Counted from the stretch's first letter, positions 42,589 to 51,815 are shown. The stretch: 64,000 bases of DNA from Clostridiales bacterium (GCA_022508485.1 JAFLVD010000001.1:124001-188000), one strand, 5' to 3'. The notes: a model not told the origin generated them from the letters alone. Numbers and translations are program-made.

Positions 42589-43317
42589 TTAGTAACGAAG
42601 AGCGTACATCATAATTCCGGCGGCGACGGCGGCGTTAAGCGATTCTATTCCGTCTTGGGGAATAGACAATACTCTGTCGCTCGATTTAATAATATCGGGG
42701 TCAATCCCTTCCGCCTCGTTTCCTATAACGATACAGTACTTGCCGCTCGGTTTTTGGCATGAAAACACGCTATCGCCGCCCATATCGGACGAAATCACCT
42801 CGTAGCCGCGCTCTTTCAGCTCGGATACGGCTATATCCAGCCCGATTTTGCATTTTAATATCGCGGACATACTGCTTCTCGTAACCTTAGGCGAAAGAAT
42901 ATCCGCGCAGTTATTAAGCACCGCACCGTACCCGGCAGCGCACGCCGTGCGAAGGATTGTGCCCACGTTTCCGGGGTCGCGCACTCTGTCGAGATAGATT
43001 ATTCTGTCCGCATTCGGAAAAGAGAACTCTGGCGAACGGTTTATCGAAATTACGCCCTGCGCGCAGTCCGTGTCCGAAATTTTACCGAACAGCGCGTCCG
43101 AAACGACGGAAAACCGCTCGAAAGCGCTTCCGTATTTTTTGTACGCAGATTCGCTCAAAACAACTTCCTTTACGGATGACTTTGCCGCGTTGTACGTGTC
43201 AAGAACGTTTTTGTACCCCTCGATATAAAATTCACGCTCAATCTCACGGTATTTTTTTTGTTTGAGCTTGACAAGTCTTTTAATAAGCTTATTGTCGCTT
43301 GAAGTTATAATTTCCAT
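42589..43317 (-). CDS. TrmH/SpoU-family RNA 2'-O-methyltransferase
   Basis: SAM-dependent rRNA or tRNA ribose methyltransferase with a knotted fold. 242 residues; an N-terminal substrate-binding part, then LDRVRDPGNVGTILRTA, IVIGNEAEGI and SIPQDGIESLNAAVAAGIMMY, the three SPOUT/TrmH motifs. Its usual position between rplT and pheST in Firmicutes fits; pheST is not seen. Target nucleotide not determinable. No Shine-Dalgarno is seen at the ATG. Confidence 0.9.
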   Translation of the reverse strand: MEIITSSDNKLIKRLVKLKQKKYREIEREFYIEGYKNVLDTYNAAKSSVKEVVLSESAYKKYGSAFERFSVVSDALFGKISDTDCAQGVISINRSPEFSFPNADRIIYLDRVRDPGNVGTILRTACAAGYGAVLNNCADILSPKVTRSSMSAILKCKIGLDIAVSELKERGYEVISSDMGGDSVFSCQKPSGKYCIVIGNEAEGIDPDIIKSSDRVLSIPQDGIESLNAAVAAGIMMYALRY

Positions 43318-43323
43318 AACGAT

Positions 43324-43351
43324 TAAAAAAAGAGCGCCGTAAAGCGCTCTT
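43324..43351 (-). terminator. Terminator after rplT
   Basis: Stem AAGAGCGC / GCGCTCTT with TTTTTTT on the minus strand. Confidence 0.85.
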
Positions 43352-43358
43352 AAAACTG

Positions 43359-43718
43359 CTATTTGCCTGCAACTGCGGACTTTGCCTTTTCGGCAAGCGC
43401 CGCGAACGCCGCTGCGTCGTTTACTGCCATGTCGGCAAGAACTTTACGGTTGAGGTTGATTCCCGACACTTTAAGTCCGTGCATAAACTTTGAGTACGAA
43501 AGTCCGCTGAGTCTCGCCGCGGCGTTGATACGCGCAATCCAAAGCGAGCGGAAATCGCGCTTTTTCAGTCTGCGGCCGATGTACGCATACATCTGCGACT
43601 TCATAACCGCCTGGCGCGCTACACGGTAGGAACGCGACTTCGAGCCGAAATAGCCCTTGCTGAGTTTAAGAATTTTCCTGCGCTTTTTAACTGCGTTAAC
43701 TGCTCTTTTAATTCTCAT
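43359..43718 (-). CDS. rplT: 50S ribosomal protein L20
   Basis: A 119-residue protein of the large subunit; the conserved [26 protein letters not shown] region and Lys/Arg-rich N-terminus ([15 protein letters not shown]) are characteristic. In Firmicutes L20 represses the infC-rpmI-rplT operon through its leader. AGGAGG precedes the ATG. Confidence 0.98.
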   Translation of the reverse strand: MRIKRAVNAVKKRRKILKLSKGYFGSKSRSYRVARQAVMKSQMYAYIGRRLKKRDFRSLWIARINAAARLSGLSYSKFMHGLKVSGINLNRKVLADMAVNDAAAFAALAEKAKSAVAGK

Positions 43719-43733
43719 GATTGTCTCCTCCTA

Positions 43734-43931
43734 TTACTTCTGCGCCATGTTGCGAATGGTCTTTTCCTGCTTGGCCGATTTAAGATAAGCGCCCTGACGC
43801 AATCTCATAATGCGCTTTCTCGGCTTTTTGTTAAGAATGTGGTTCTTACCCTGCTGGGCTCTTTTGACTTTTCCGCTTGCGGTTACGCGAAAACGCTTTT
43901 TCGCGCCGCTGTGGCTTTTCATTTTAGGCAT
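43734..43931 (-). CDS. rpmI: 50S ribosomal protein L35
   Basis: A 65-residue basic protein with the start [24 protein letters not shown], typical of L35. Between infC and rplT, as usual. Confidence 0.98.
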   Translation of the reverse strand: MPKMKSHSGAKKRFRVTASGKVKRAQQGKNHILNKKPRKRIMRLRQGAYLKSAKQEKTIRNMAQK

Positions 43932-43954
43932 GATTATTTCCTCCGAAAATAAAA

Positions 43955-44473
43955 TTATTTGTTATTTATAGGGGCGAGCATCATAACGATGCTTCTGCCG
44001 TCGACCAGGGGCTTGCGGTCGATAACCGCATATTCCTTAACGGTCTCGTAAAACGAGTTCATTATGTCGATACCCATTTGAGGGCGCGCCATCTGCCTGC
44101 CGCGCATACGAATGGTAACCTTTACTTTGTCACCGTCTTTAAGGAACTTGGTCGCCTGCTTCGCCTTAGTGTTGATATCGCCGGAATCGATGGTTATAGA
44201 CAGACGAATTTCCTTTATGTCGGCCTTCTTTTGATTTTTTTGCGCGTCCTTCGCCTTTTTGTTGGCGTCGAAACGATACTTCCCGTAGTCCATGATTTGA
44301 CACACGGGCGGCTCTGCGTTGGGGGTGATCATTACGAGGTCGAGTCGTTTTTCGTCGGCAATGTCCTTTGCCGCAGAAGCGCGCATAATGCCGAGCATAG
44401 CGCCGTTCTCGTCCTTGACCCTGACTTCGAGATTGTCGTTAATCCCGTCGTTTATCACAAGCTCTTTAAAAAT
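43955..44473 (-). CDS. infC: Translation initiation factor IF-3 (probable ATT start)
   Basis: Dissociates ribosomes and proofreads the start codon. The protein of 172 residues shows [13 protein letters not shown], the linker, and the C-terminal domain with [17 protein letters not shown]. No ATG, GTG or TTG fits a Shine-Dalgarno: GGAGG lies 9 nt before an in-frame ATT (44473). An ATT start is known for E. coli infC, where IF-3 controls its own synthesis by rejecting it. The downstream GTG would be too far (24 nt) from GGAGG. Confidence 0.95.
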   Translation of the reverse strand: MFKELVINDGINDNLEVRVKDENGAMLGIMRASAAKDIADEKRLDLVMITPNAEPPVCQIMDYGKYRFDANKKAKDAQKNQKKADIKEIRLSITIDSGDINTKAKQATKFLKDGDKVKVTIRMRGRQMARPQMGIDIMNSFYETVKEYAVIDRKPLVDGRSIVMMLAPINNK

Positions 44474-44601
44474 GGTTGTATTCCTCCAAATAAAAAATTG
44501 CGAGCCGGCAGAAATCGTCTCACAACACAATAATACGGTTAAGTATTGATTTGTAGAACCGTTCCGAGCATGCCCGAACGGTGAGATGATTCTGCTTTTA
44601 C
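44474..44601 (-). promoter_or_regulatory. Structured 5' leader of the infC-rpmI-rplT operon
   Basis: A leader of about 125 nt between the promoter and infC. It contains a 7-bp stem hairpin ACCGTTC / GAACGGT (near 44560-44584) and, just before the Shine-Dalgarno, a stem TGTGAG / CTCGCA followed by T6, which resembles an attenuator. Such a layout fits the L20-type leader known for this operon in Firmicutes, but I cannot confirm the fold. Confidence 0.5.
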
Positions 44602-44607
44602 ATTGAT

Positions 44608-44636
44608 ATTATACCCCATACCGCACGCACTGTCAA
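44608..44636 (-). promoter_or_regulatory. Consensus promoter of infC-rpmI-rplT
   Basis: TTGACA, 17-bp spacer, TATAAT on the minus strand: a perfect sigma-A consensus, fitting a highly expressed ribosomal operon. Confidence 0.9.
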
Positions 44637-44728
44637 ACGATTTTAACTAAATTATCAATAATATTTTATTTATAACGAATAAAAGTTGCCCGGTTCACAA
44701 AAAAGCGAACTACCGATTGATTTATATT

Positions 44729-45253
44729 TTATTTCTCCGATTTCAGTTTGGTATACTTCTTAACCAAGCTTTCCGGCATATCGATTATAGGTTGTTGCAA
44801 ATATTGCATAATCAGATTGTATCGTTTCTTGCTTAGTGATATATGAATGTAATCTTTTGTCTTCCACGTTTCATGAAACGGAATTTCCGACATTTTTTTA
44901 GTCTTGGAAAAAAACAACCAACCTAACATATTAAACTTATAACACGCTTCCCTCATGTCATCCCAAGGAATATGTAGTTTATGAAATATTCCGAGAAAAG
45001 ATCTCGATATACCCGTCTCATCAATAGTGATTAAGGATAAATACTGTCTGGCACCTAAGCAGACATATAAAATAGTGGCACCTACCGCTGAAATAGTCCA
45101 CATAACAAGAATGTCAATACGATGTAACAAACCTACACGAGTGGGTTCAAAAATAATTGTAAATAGATATATACCAAACAAAGATAGCGCACCTATCATG
45201 CTCACTATATATCCTAATGGCCAAAACAATAGATGAACTTTACTTTTTTTCAT
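44729..45253 (-). CDS. Unrecognised two-segment membrane protein with PH-like domain
   Basis: A 174-residue protein with two N-terminal transmembrane segments and a C-terminal soluble part. The soluble part (YLSLITIDETGISRSF..., HIPWDDM, IHISLSKKRYNLI) resembles bacterial PH-like domains, but no family is certain. Codon use is clearly more AT-rich than its neighbours, so it was probably acquired recently. The start is the ATG at 45253 with GGGG 6 nt upstream. Function unknown. Confidence 0.6.
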   Translation of the reverse strand: MKKSKVHLLFWPLGYIVSMIGALSLFGIYLFTIIFEPTRVGLLHRIDILVMWTISAVGATILYVCLGARQYLSLITIDETGISRSFLGIFHKLHIPWDDMREACYKFNMLGWLFFSKTKKMSEIPFHETWKTKDYIHISLSKKRYNLIMQYLQQPIIDMPESLVKKYTKLKSEK

Positions 45254-45308
45254 ATTAAACCCCATTTAGTTAAGTAGTCAGTGAATAAAGGTAAAGAGAA
45301 TTTTTTAA

Positions 45309-45337
45309 AATATAGCAAAAAGCATTCATTTTGTCAA
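45309..45337 (-). promoter_or_regulatory. Promoter of the PH-like membrane protein gene
   Basis: TTGACA, 17-bp spacer, TATATT on the minus strand, about 55 bp before the ATG at 45253. The divergent lipoprotein gene has a TATAAT at 45407-45412 without a convincing -35. Confidence 0.7.
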
Positions 45338-45462
45338 GATATGAACGGCAAAAAAACGTTCGTCGATTAACAAACGATTTTAAACAGTTTTTCAAATAAT
45401 TTTACCTATAATAAGCCAAGCTAATAAAAACAAACGTTAAATATTTTTAAAAGGAGTATATC

Positions 45463-46014
45463 ATGAAAAAATTCGCTCTTATGTTATTGCCCGTTATGGC
45501 AGCGTCGCTCTTAGCTTCCTGCGGACACAATTCAACCGCGCCCAAAAGCTATAAGGCCGATAATACTCGGCAAAATACGGTTAGCGCTCGTCAGGACGAG
45601 TCGCCTCTTCCCATGCCTCTGCCTTTCCCCGATCCCAAGCCGCGCATAAAAATCGACCTATCTGGCGTAAGACGGCACTTTAAAAAGTCGCTCGAAGGCG
45701 AGTACTCGGTCGAGTATATTCATTGCGGCGACATGAAGTCGGATTTAGACTGCAAGCTTACCATCGCCGACGGCAATAATTACGAAATGAGCTTTACAAA
45801 AAACGGCTCGACTGTCGAGCACCGCGGAAAATGGTACTCTCGGCGCGGCAGCGTAACCTTCTTTTTCGACGAGGAAAAGCCGGTCTATGTTCCCGAGGTT
45901 TACTACCCCGACAGCATAAGCGCCGACATTATAGACGGCGGAAAGCTTATGATGTACGACGGAAGCTGCGTAATAGTTCTCTCGCAGGATAACGCAAACA
46001 TATATAACGGATAA
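45463..46014 (+). CDS. Small lipoprotein of unknown function
   Basis: A 183-residue protein with a lipoprotein signal peptide: Lys-rich start, hydrophobic core, and lipobox LASC (Cys at about 20). After a Pro-rich linker (PLPMPLPFPDPKP) comes a domain with short beta-like segments (LEGEYSVEYIHCGD, ADGNNYEMSFTKNG, GKWYSRRGSVTFFFD) that suggests a small lipocalin-like fold; this is a guess. AAGGAG precedes the ATG. The stop lies next to the convergent comEC stop. Confidence 0.75.
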   Translation: MKKFALMLLPVMAASLLASCGHNSTAPKSYKADNTRQNTVSARQDESPLPMPLPFPDPKPRIKIDLSGVRRHFKKSLEGEYSVEYIHCGDMKSDLDCKLTIADGNNYEMSFTKNGSTVEHRGKWYSRRGSVTFFFDEEKPVYVPEVYYPDSISADIIDGGKLMMYDGSCVIVLSQDNANIYNG

Positions 46015-46023
46015 TTCCGTTAT
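46004..46023. terminator. Short bidirectional hairpin over both convergent stop codons
   Basis: An 8-bp perfect stem ATAACGGA / TCCGTTAT with a TAAT loop; it contains the lipoprotein stop (46012-46014) and the comEC stop (46020-46022). Confidence 0.45.
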
Positions 46024-47753
46024 TTACATATAAAAAAGGACTCTTCCCCAACCGAAAAGTTTGCTTCGTTTGTAATTTGTGCCGTTTTAAGCGAACGATT
46101 GATCCGCACGTCGTCTATTCGATATTCAATACCGAAAGAATTTTTTATATCGGCAGGCGGTTTTTGAGTGGGCGTCTGCTTGCTCGGCGAATAGTTAAGC
46201 GTACAAAACACGGCGTAAACAATAACCGACATTATTATAACGGATTGTTTAAACTTATCCATCATAAAGAATTCGCTCATAACGAACATTACGGGATAGC
46301 ATAAAAACACCGCGCCGCTCGCGTAAACCGAAACGGTCGAAAACGACAGCGAGGCAATTCCGCTCGAAACAAAGTCGATAGGCACCATAAGATAATTGGA
46401 CGCCATAAGCACTTGCGCGCAGCCCGGTATAAACGAAATGGGAAGAAGCAGCACGGTTGCCGTAAACACAACCGAAACGTACGGAATAAATATGATATTT
46501 ACAAGCAGCGAAAAAACCTGAAAGTTTTTAAAGTGATATATCTCGATAGGTATTATCCCTGCTTGCACCGACACGGACGAAGCGATTCCGTCGCCTATTA
46601 TTTTGGGAAGAGTGCGCTTTGTTTTGGGAATTTTTATTTTACAAAGCGTTCTCGATATGGAATTACAGAACATCGCTATACCGAAAATGGCGGCAAAGCT
46701 CATTTGAAACCCAAGCTCGAAAAAGTACAGCGGTCTTACGGCGAGAATAAGCGAAAACGACAAACACAGCGACGACAGAATATCGCGCCTGCCGCTTACA
46801 AACTGCGCCAGCATATACACTTCGGTCATTATCACGGCGCGAATAACGGACGGTGAAAAATCTGCGATAACCGTATAAAGTATCAAAACCGCGCTCACCA
46901 CAAAAAACCTAATCTTTCTGTTCGCCCTTTTAAGCAATAAGTTAAAGATCGCAGCGATAAACCCGACGTGAAGACCGGAAACCGCCATAATATGCCCAAG
47001 CCCTGCCGCCGAAAATCGGTCTGTAACGCCCGAATACAGTCCGTGCTTATCGCCGGTTATCATGGCGTACGCGATATTACCGTACTCGCCGCCCATACCT
47101 TCGACAAGCTTTTCGCGCATACCGGACAACATACTTTCAAGTCCGTTAGGCTCGCCGAACTTAATATCCACGTCGCGCCCGGTCGTGCTTGCCGAATAGC
47201 GAATATTTGTTCTGAACGAGGTGCCGTCCACTCGCCCGTTATCGAAGAGCTTGCGAGCGGTAATATACGCACTAAACCTCAAAGTATCGCCGCACCGTAC
47301 AAATTCCGCAATATTTACGTCGCCGTCGGGCTTAACGGACAGCTGAAGCACGCCTTTTGCGCCCTCTCCGTCTACGGACAGCTTTTCGAGTCCTATTTTA
47401 TAGTCGCCCGATCTATAATCGATATAGCACACCCTACCCGTAACTTCCCGATATCCCTGATACTTATATCCGTCCGTCCAACCGGCGTAAGTTACTACGC
47501 CTACCGTAAACGCGGCAAGACTCATTGCCGCGGCAAGTATAAACGCGAGTGCTTTATGCAGTCGAGTTGTCTTTCTTATGTATTTTACCGTGAAAACGGC
47601 CGCCAAAGCAAAAAGACCGGCAAGATAAACGGCCCCGAGCGCAATACCCAAAGCCGAGTTATACATGAACGAATAAATACAAAGCGACGCGCCGATAATC
47701 GAAACGGCGACAACCAAAAAAGCTCTGAAATTTATCGGAGATCGTGTAGGCAT
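46020..47753 (-). CDS. comEC: ComEC/Rec2-family protein lacking the MBL domain
   Basis: DNA-uptake channel family. 577 residues with an N-terminal DUF4131-like part, then the competence domain with MAVSGLHVGFIAA, FSPSVIRAVIM and LGFQMSFAAIFGIAMF. Most ComEC proteins are about 700-800 residues with a C-terminal metallo-beta-lactamase domain; here the protein stops after the competence domain, so that domain is missing. No Shine-Dalgarno is seen. It follows recG by 36 bp. Confidence 0.9.
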   Translation of the reverse strand: MPTRSPINFRAFLVVAVSIIGASLCIYSFMYNSALGIALGAVYLAGLFALAAVFTVKYIRKTTRLHKALAFILAAAMSLAAFTVGVVTYAGWTDGYKYQGYREVTGRVCYIDYRSGDYKIGLEKLSVDGEGAKGVLQLSVKPDGDVNIAEFVRCGDTLRFSAYITARKLFDNGRVDGTSFRTNIRYSASTTGRDVDIKFGEPNGLESMLSGMREKLVEGMGGEYGNIAYAMITGDKHGLYSGVTDRFSAAGLGHIMAVSGLHVGFIAAIFNLLLKRANRKIRFFVVSAVLILYTVIADFSPSVIRAVIMTEVYMLAQFVSGRRDILSSLCLSFSLILAVRPLYFFELGFQMSFAAIFGIAMFCNSISRTLCKIKIPKTKRTLPKIIGDGIASSVSVQAGIIPIEIYHFKNFQVFSLLVNIIFIPYVSVVFTATVLLLPISFIPGCAQVLMASNYLMVPIDFVSSGIASLSFSTVSVYASGAVFLCYPVMFVMSEFFMMDKFKQSVIIMSVIVYAVFCTLNYSPSKQTPTQKPPADIKNSFGIEYRIDDVRINRSLKTAQITNEANFSVGEESFFICK

Positions 47754-47789
47754 GATTTGTATTTTCTTATGAAAAAAGGCGTTTTTTTA

Positions 47790-49760
47790 TCAATTAAGCG
47801 TTACGGAACGAATAAAATCGGGATTATTCAGCGAATTTACTATCGAATCGGACGTTGTGCCGTCTAAGATAAGCGCGTCCGACAGAGTCCTCGCTCGCTC
47901 GATTATTTCGCCGTCGATTTCGAGACTGCCCGAGCCGTGCTGCCTTAGTCCCACAAAGTCGCCGGCGCCGCGAAGCTTAAAATCAAGCTCGGAAACCGAA
48001 AATCCGTCGCGCACCGAACAAAAGCTTTTAAGCCTATTTGCCGCGTCGATATCGTCGCTTTCGGTAAGCAAAAAGCAGTACGATTCCTTTGTTCCGCGAC
48101 CGACCCTGCCGCGGATTTGATGAAGCTGAGCAAGCCCGAACCTTTCCGCGTCGTAAATAATTACGTTTGTCGCCTCGGGAACGTCGATACCTACTTCAAC
48201 GACCGTGGTCGAGATAAGCACCTTTACTTTACCGCTTTTAAACGCCGACATTACCCCGTTTTTTTCTATATCCTTCATTTTGCCGTGCACGCACGCACTA
48301 AGTGCGCCGAGCGGCGTTTTTTTAACAAAATCGTACACCTTTTCGACGCTGTTAATATCATCGTCGTCGTCGGTTATCCTCGGACATATAATGTAAGTCC
48401 GCTCGTCGATTGCCGCTTTATCGGTTATATATTTATACATACCTTGTATCTTTGCGGCAGGAACGACCGAAGTGTGGATAATCGGGCGGTTTTTGGGAAG
48501 CTCGCGTATTTCAATCTGCTGTAATTCACCGTACAGCGACAGAGCAAGCGTCCTCGGAATTGGCGTTGCCGTCATTACAATCATATCAGCAACCCCCTTT
48601 TCCTCGAGCTTGGCGCGCTGGTTAACGCCAAAGCGCTGCTGTTCGTCCACAATTACAAGGCGGAGATTGTTATAGTCGACGCCCTCGCTTATAAGCGACT
48701 GCGTGCCGACGATTATGCTTGCCGTGCCGTATCTTATATTGAACATGGCGGTTTCGCGCTGGACCTTGTTCATAGACGCGCACAGTAGCTGAACGCGCAC
48801 GCCGAGCGGCTCTAACAGCTTAACCATAGTGTCGTAATGCTGTCTTGCAAGCACCTCGGTAGGCGCCATAAGCGCGGCTTGGAATCCGCTTTTTGCGCAA
48901 GCGTACATAGCCGCAAGCGCGACGACCGTTTTTCCGCAACCCACCTCGCCCTGAACGAGCATGTTCATAAGCTTGTCCGACTTCATAGCGGATATAATCG
49001 AATTTACTGCGTTGTGCTGACCGTCGGTAAGCGGAAACGGCAGCGTTCCCAAGAAATCGGCGGCATGCTTATCCGGATTATCGTACGAAAAATCGCGCGC
49101 GTCGTTTTTAAGCAGGCGGTACGAGGTTATAACGTAGCACATGTTTTCAAGCGCGACCGAGCGGCGTGCGGCGGAAAGCTCTTGCCTATCGGACGGCGAG
49201 TGAACGGCTTTAAGCGCTTTTTGAAGCGGCATTAACCCGAATTTTTCGCCTATTGCCTTAGGAATAAAGCTGTTTACCGTAACGTTATTAAGCGCCGTTT
49301 GCACCGCGGCGGCAAATGTCCGCGTAGGGATTGCGGTTTTGTACACAGGGACGATTGCGCCGTCGCTTTCCTGCGGCTGAACTATCGTAGGGTTTGTGAG
49401 CTGAATTACGTTTTTAAACTTTTTAACCTTGCCTATTACGTACACCCTATCGCCGAGCTTGAGATTGCGCGCGGCAAAAGGCTGGTTAAACCACGAACAG
49501 CGTACCGTAATTCCGTTATTGGTAAAGGCGCAGCCCGTGGCAGTGAGACCGCGCCTTATAAATCGCCTTGTAGCCTCGGCGGAAACCTCGCCTATAAAGG
49601 AAATTTCCTCGCCGGCAGATATGTTTTTGGTCAGCTTGTAGTCGGAAAATATGTATTTATCGGGAAAACGCAACAATAAATCAGTCGGAGTATAAATACC
49701 CGAGTCGTTTAAAGCCTGGGCGCGTTTTGCGCCGATTCCTTTAATCTCGCAAAGTTCCAA
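47790..49760 (-). CDS. recG: ATP-dependent DNA helicase RecG
   Basis: Fork-reversal and branch-migration helicase. 656 residues: an N-terminal OB-fold wedge domain, Walker A GEVGCGKT, Walker B as DEQQ in VDEQQRFGV, SAT-like MTATPIPRT, and QIRGRVGRG near the end. The start is TTG at 49760 (the first residue motif ELCEIKGIGAKRAQALNDSGI fits the family); there is no Shine-Dalgarno. It follows fakA by 32 bp. Confidence 0.95.
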   Translation of the reverse strand: MELCEIKGIGAKRAQALNDSGIYTPTDLLLRFPDKYIFSDYKLTKNISAGEEISFIGEVSAEATRRFIRRGLTATGCAFTNNGITVRCSWFNQPFAARNLKLGDRVYVIGKVKKFKNVIQLTNPTIVQPQESDGAIVPVYKTAIPTRTFAAAVQTALNNVTVNSFIPKAIGEKFGLMPLQKALKAVHSPSDRQELSAARRSVALENMCYVITSYRLLKNDARDFSYDNPDKHAADFLGTLPFPLTDGQHNAVNSIISAMKSDKLMNMLVQGEVGCGKTVVALAAMYACAKSGFQAALMAPTEVLARQHYDTMVKLLEPLGVRVQLLCASMNKVQRETAMFNIRYGTASIIVGTQSLISEGVDYNNLRLVIVDEQQRFGVNQRAKLEEKGVADMIVMTATPIPRTLALSLYGELQQIEIRELPKNRPIIHTSVVPAAKIQGMYKYITDKAAIDERTYIICPRITDDDDDINSVEKVYDFVKKTPLGALSACVHGKMKDIEKNGVMSAFKSGKVKVLISTTVVEVGIDVPEATNVIIYDAERFGLAQLHQIRGRVGRGTKESYCFLLTESDDIDAANRLKSFCSVRDGFSVSELDFKLRGAGDFVGLRQHGSGSLEIDGEIIERARTLSDALILDGTTSDSIVNSLNNPDFIRSVTLN

Positions 49761-49792
49761 TTATCAATTAGTACTTATATTATAAATCATAT

Positions 49793-51442
49793 TTATTCGA
49801 GAGATACGATAAAGTAGTATAACGGCTGACCGCCGAAGTGAACGTCTACGTCGCACGAAGTGTATTTTTTGCTGAGCTGATCGGCAATCGATTGGGCGTC
49901 GCTCTCGGTTACGTCGTTGCCGAAGTACAGCGAGATGCAGCTGATATCGTCGTCCATCATCTTGTCGATAAGCTGTTCGGTAACCGTGCTTACGCTGTCG
50001 CCCTTTGCAACGATATCTTTGGCGTCCATGCCGATAATATCGCCTTCTTTAAGGTCGAAAGAACCGATTTGAGTGGAACGAACGGCATAAGTAACAGAGC
50101 CGGAACGAACACCCTCGAGCGCGTCTTTCATGTTTTTAAGGTTGCCCTCCACCGTGTCCTGCGGATTAAAGGCAAGCACCGCCGAAAAGCCCTGAGGGAT
50201 ATTGGCAGTGGGAATAACGTGAATCTTGCGCTTACTGAGCGCTTTGGCCTGGTTGGCGGCAAGGACGATGTTTTTATTGTTGGGGAATACGAATATATCC
50301 TTTGCCATTACTGCGTCGCACGCCTTTGCGATATCCTCGGCGGAGGGATTCATCGTCTGTCCGCCCTCGATAACGTTATCGACGAGAAGGTCTTTGAATA
50401 TTGCGGTAAGACCCTCGCCGGCGCATACCGAAACAAGACCGAACGGTTTAAGATCCTCGTGCTGAGAGGCTTTAAGCTCGCGGTTTTGTTGAAGCATGTT
50501 TTCGATTTTTATTTTGTCTATTTCGCCTATCTCGAGCGCGTACGAAAGCACCTGACCGGGCGTGTTGGAATGGACGTGTACCTTAACCATATTAAGGTCG
50601 CCTATAACGAGCACGCAGTCGCCTATGTTCATAAGCTTCTCGCGGAACAGGTCGATATCCGCTTCGGTCGTCTTTTTGAAGATATTTACGATAAAGAACT
50701 CGGTGCAGTAAGCGTACTCGATATCGGCAAGATCGTTGTAGTTAAAGTGCGCTTCTTCCGAATATTTGCTGTCCTGCGCCGCATTCGAAGCATCGTACGA
50801 GTCGTCGAACTCGATGTTTTCGTCCTTTATGCCGAGAAGAACGTTTAAAAACCCTTGAAGCAGTATAAGAAGTCCGCGGCCGCCGGCGTCGACTACTCCT
50901 GCCTTTTTAAGCACGGGTAGCATTTCGGGGGTTTGTTTGAGCGTCGCTTCGCCTGCTTCTATAATCGCCTGGAAAAAGTCTTTCAGCTCAACGTTCTTTT
51001 TGGCGGCCTTTTCGGCGGCTTCGGAAATTCCGCGGATAACGGTGAGGATTGTGCCCTCTTTGGGTTTTGTAACAGCCTTATAGGCAATGTCGGTGCCGAC
51101 GGCAAACGCTTTGGCAAAGTTTTTGGCGGTGATTTCCGTGCACTGACCGAGAACGGAAGTCATGCCTTTAAGAATCTGACTTAATATAACGCCGCTGTTA
51201 CCTCTTGCGCCGCGGAGAGCGCCCTTTGCCACCGCGTCGCAAAGCTCACTCATATTGTTGGTCGTGCAAGCGTTTACCTCACGGGAGGCGGAAAGCATCG
51301 TCATTGACATATTGGTGCCGGTATCGCCGTCGGGAACCGGGAAGACGTTAAGTTCGTTAACGTGCGCTTTGTTTGTATCGAGAAGTCGCGCACCGTTTAT
51401 AATCATTTTACGGAAGGTAGCTCCGTTAATCGACTTTTGCAT
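49793..51442 (-). CDS. fakA: Fatty acid kinase FakA-like (DAK2-domain protein YloV)
   Basis: A 549-residue DAK2-domain protein that in Firmicutes phosphorylates fatty acids bound to FakB. The N-terminal kinase domain has NVFPVPDGDTGTNM, GARGNSGVILSQIL and DAGGRGLLILLQGF; the middle has HVHSNTPGQVL, and the C-terminal DegV-like region ends the protein. AGGAGG precedes the ATG. It follows asp23, as in Bacillus yloU-yloV. Confidence 0.92.
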   Translation of the reverse strand: MQKSINGATFRKMIINGARLLDTNKAHVNELNVFPVPDGDTGTNMSMTMLSASREVNACTTNNMSELCDAVAKGALRGARGNSGVILSQILKGMTSVLGQCTEITAKNFAKAFAVGTDIAYKAVTKPKEGTILTVIRGISEAAEKAAKKNVELKDFFQAIIEAGEATLKQTPEMLPVLKKAGVVDAGGRGLLILLQGFLNVLLGIKDENIEFDDSYDASNAAQDSKYSEEAHFNYNDLADIEYAYCTEFFIVNIFKKTTEADIDLFREKLMNIGDCVLVIGDLNMVKVHVHSNTPGQVLSYALEIGEIDKIKIENMLQQNRELKASQHEDLKPFGLVSVCAGEGLTAIFKDLLVDNVIEGGQTMNPSAEDIAKACDAVMAKDIFVFPNNKNIVLAANQAKALSKRKIHVIPTANIPQGFSAVLAFNPQDTVEGNLKNMKDALEGVRSGSVTYAVRSTQIGSFDLKEGDIIGMDAKDIVAKGDSVSTVTEQLIDKMMDDDISCISLYFGNDVTESDAQSIADQLSKKYTSCDVDVHFGGQPLYYFIVSLE

Positions 51443-51464
51443 TTTAATTCCTCCTAAAATGCTC

Positions 51465-51815
51465 TTATACTTTTATTCCGACCACGTGTATGTTAATCGT
51501 ATCTACGACCATACCCGAAAAATGTTCGACACGGTACTTGACAGCCTTTTTGAGAGACTGCGCAACTGCGTCGATAGACAGGCCGTATTTGATGATAACA
51601 TAAAGGTCTATAAATATTCTGTCTCCGTTGGTGTAAACATTGACACCGCGAGAGAGCCGTTTCCGTTTGAACAAATCCGCCAGGTTGTCGGAGAAAGTTT
51701 TGGAGACTAAATCGACAACGCCGTAGCAATCAAGTGCGACGTCGGCAGCGACCTGAGCCACCGAATCTTCGGTTACCGTTATTCTGCCGTAGGCGTTTCT
51801 CGTATGGACGCTCAA
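51465..51815 (-). CDS. Asp23/Gls24-family envelope stress protein (YloU-like)
   Basis: A 116-residue Asp23 family protein; characteristic GRITVTEDSVAQVAADVALDCYGVV at the start and IDLYVIIKYGLSIDAVAQSLKKAVKYRVE in the middle. Start is TTG at 51815, with AAGGAG 6-7 nt upstream. Paired with fakA, as in the Bacillus yloU-yloV operon. Confidence 0.92.
   Translation of the reverse strand: MSVHTRNAYGRITVTEDSVAQVAADVALDCYGVVDLVSKTFSDNLADLFKRKRLSRGVNVYTNGDRIFIDLYVIIKYGLSIDAVAQSLKKAVKYRVEHFSGMVVDTINIHVVGIKV

Noticed and set aside
45407..45412. A full promoter for the lipoprotein gene
   Set aside because: TATAAT is present, but no -35 close to consensus is found at 16-18 bp; noted only as a -10 box.
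49838..50848. A 336-codon open frame on the plus strand, opposite fakA
   Set aside because: It lies wholly inside the well-supported fakA gene, has no family motif and no Shine-Dalgarno; long antisense frames recur here because of codon bias.
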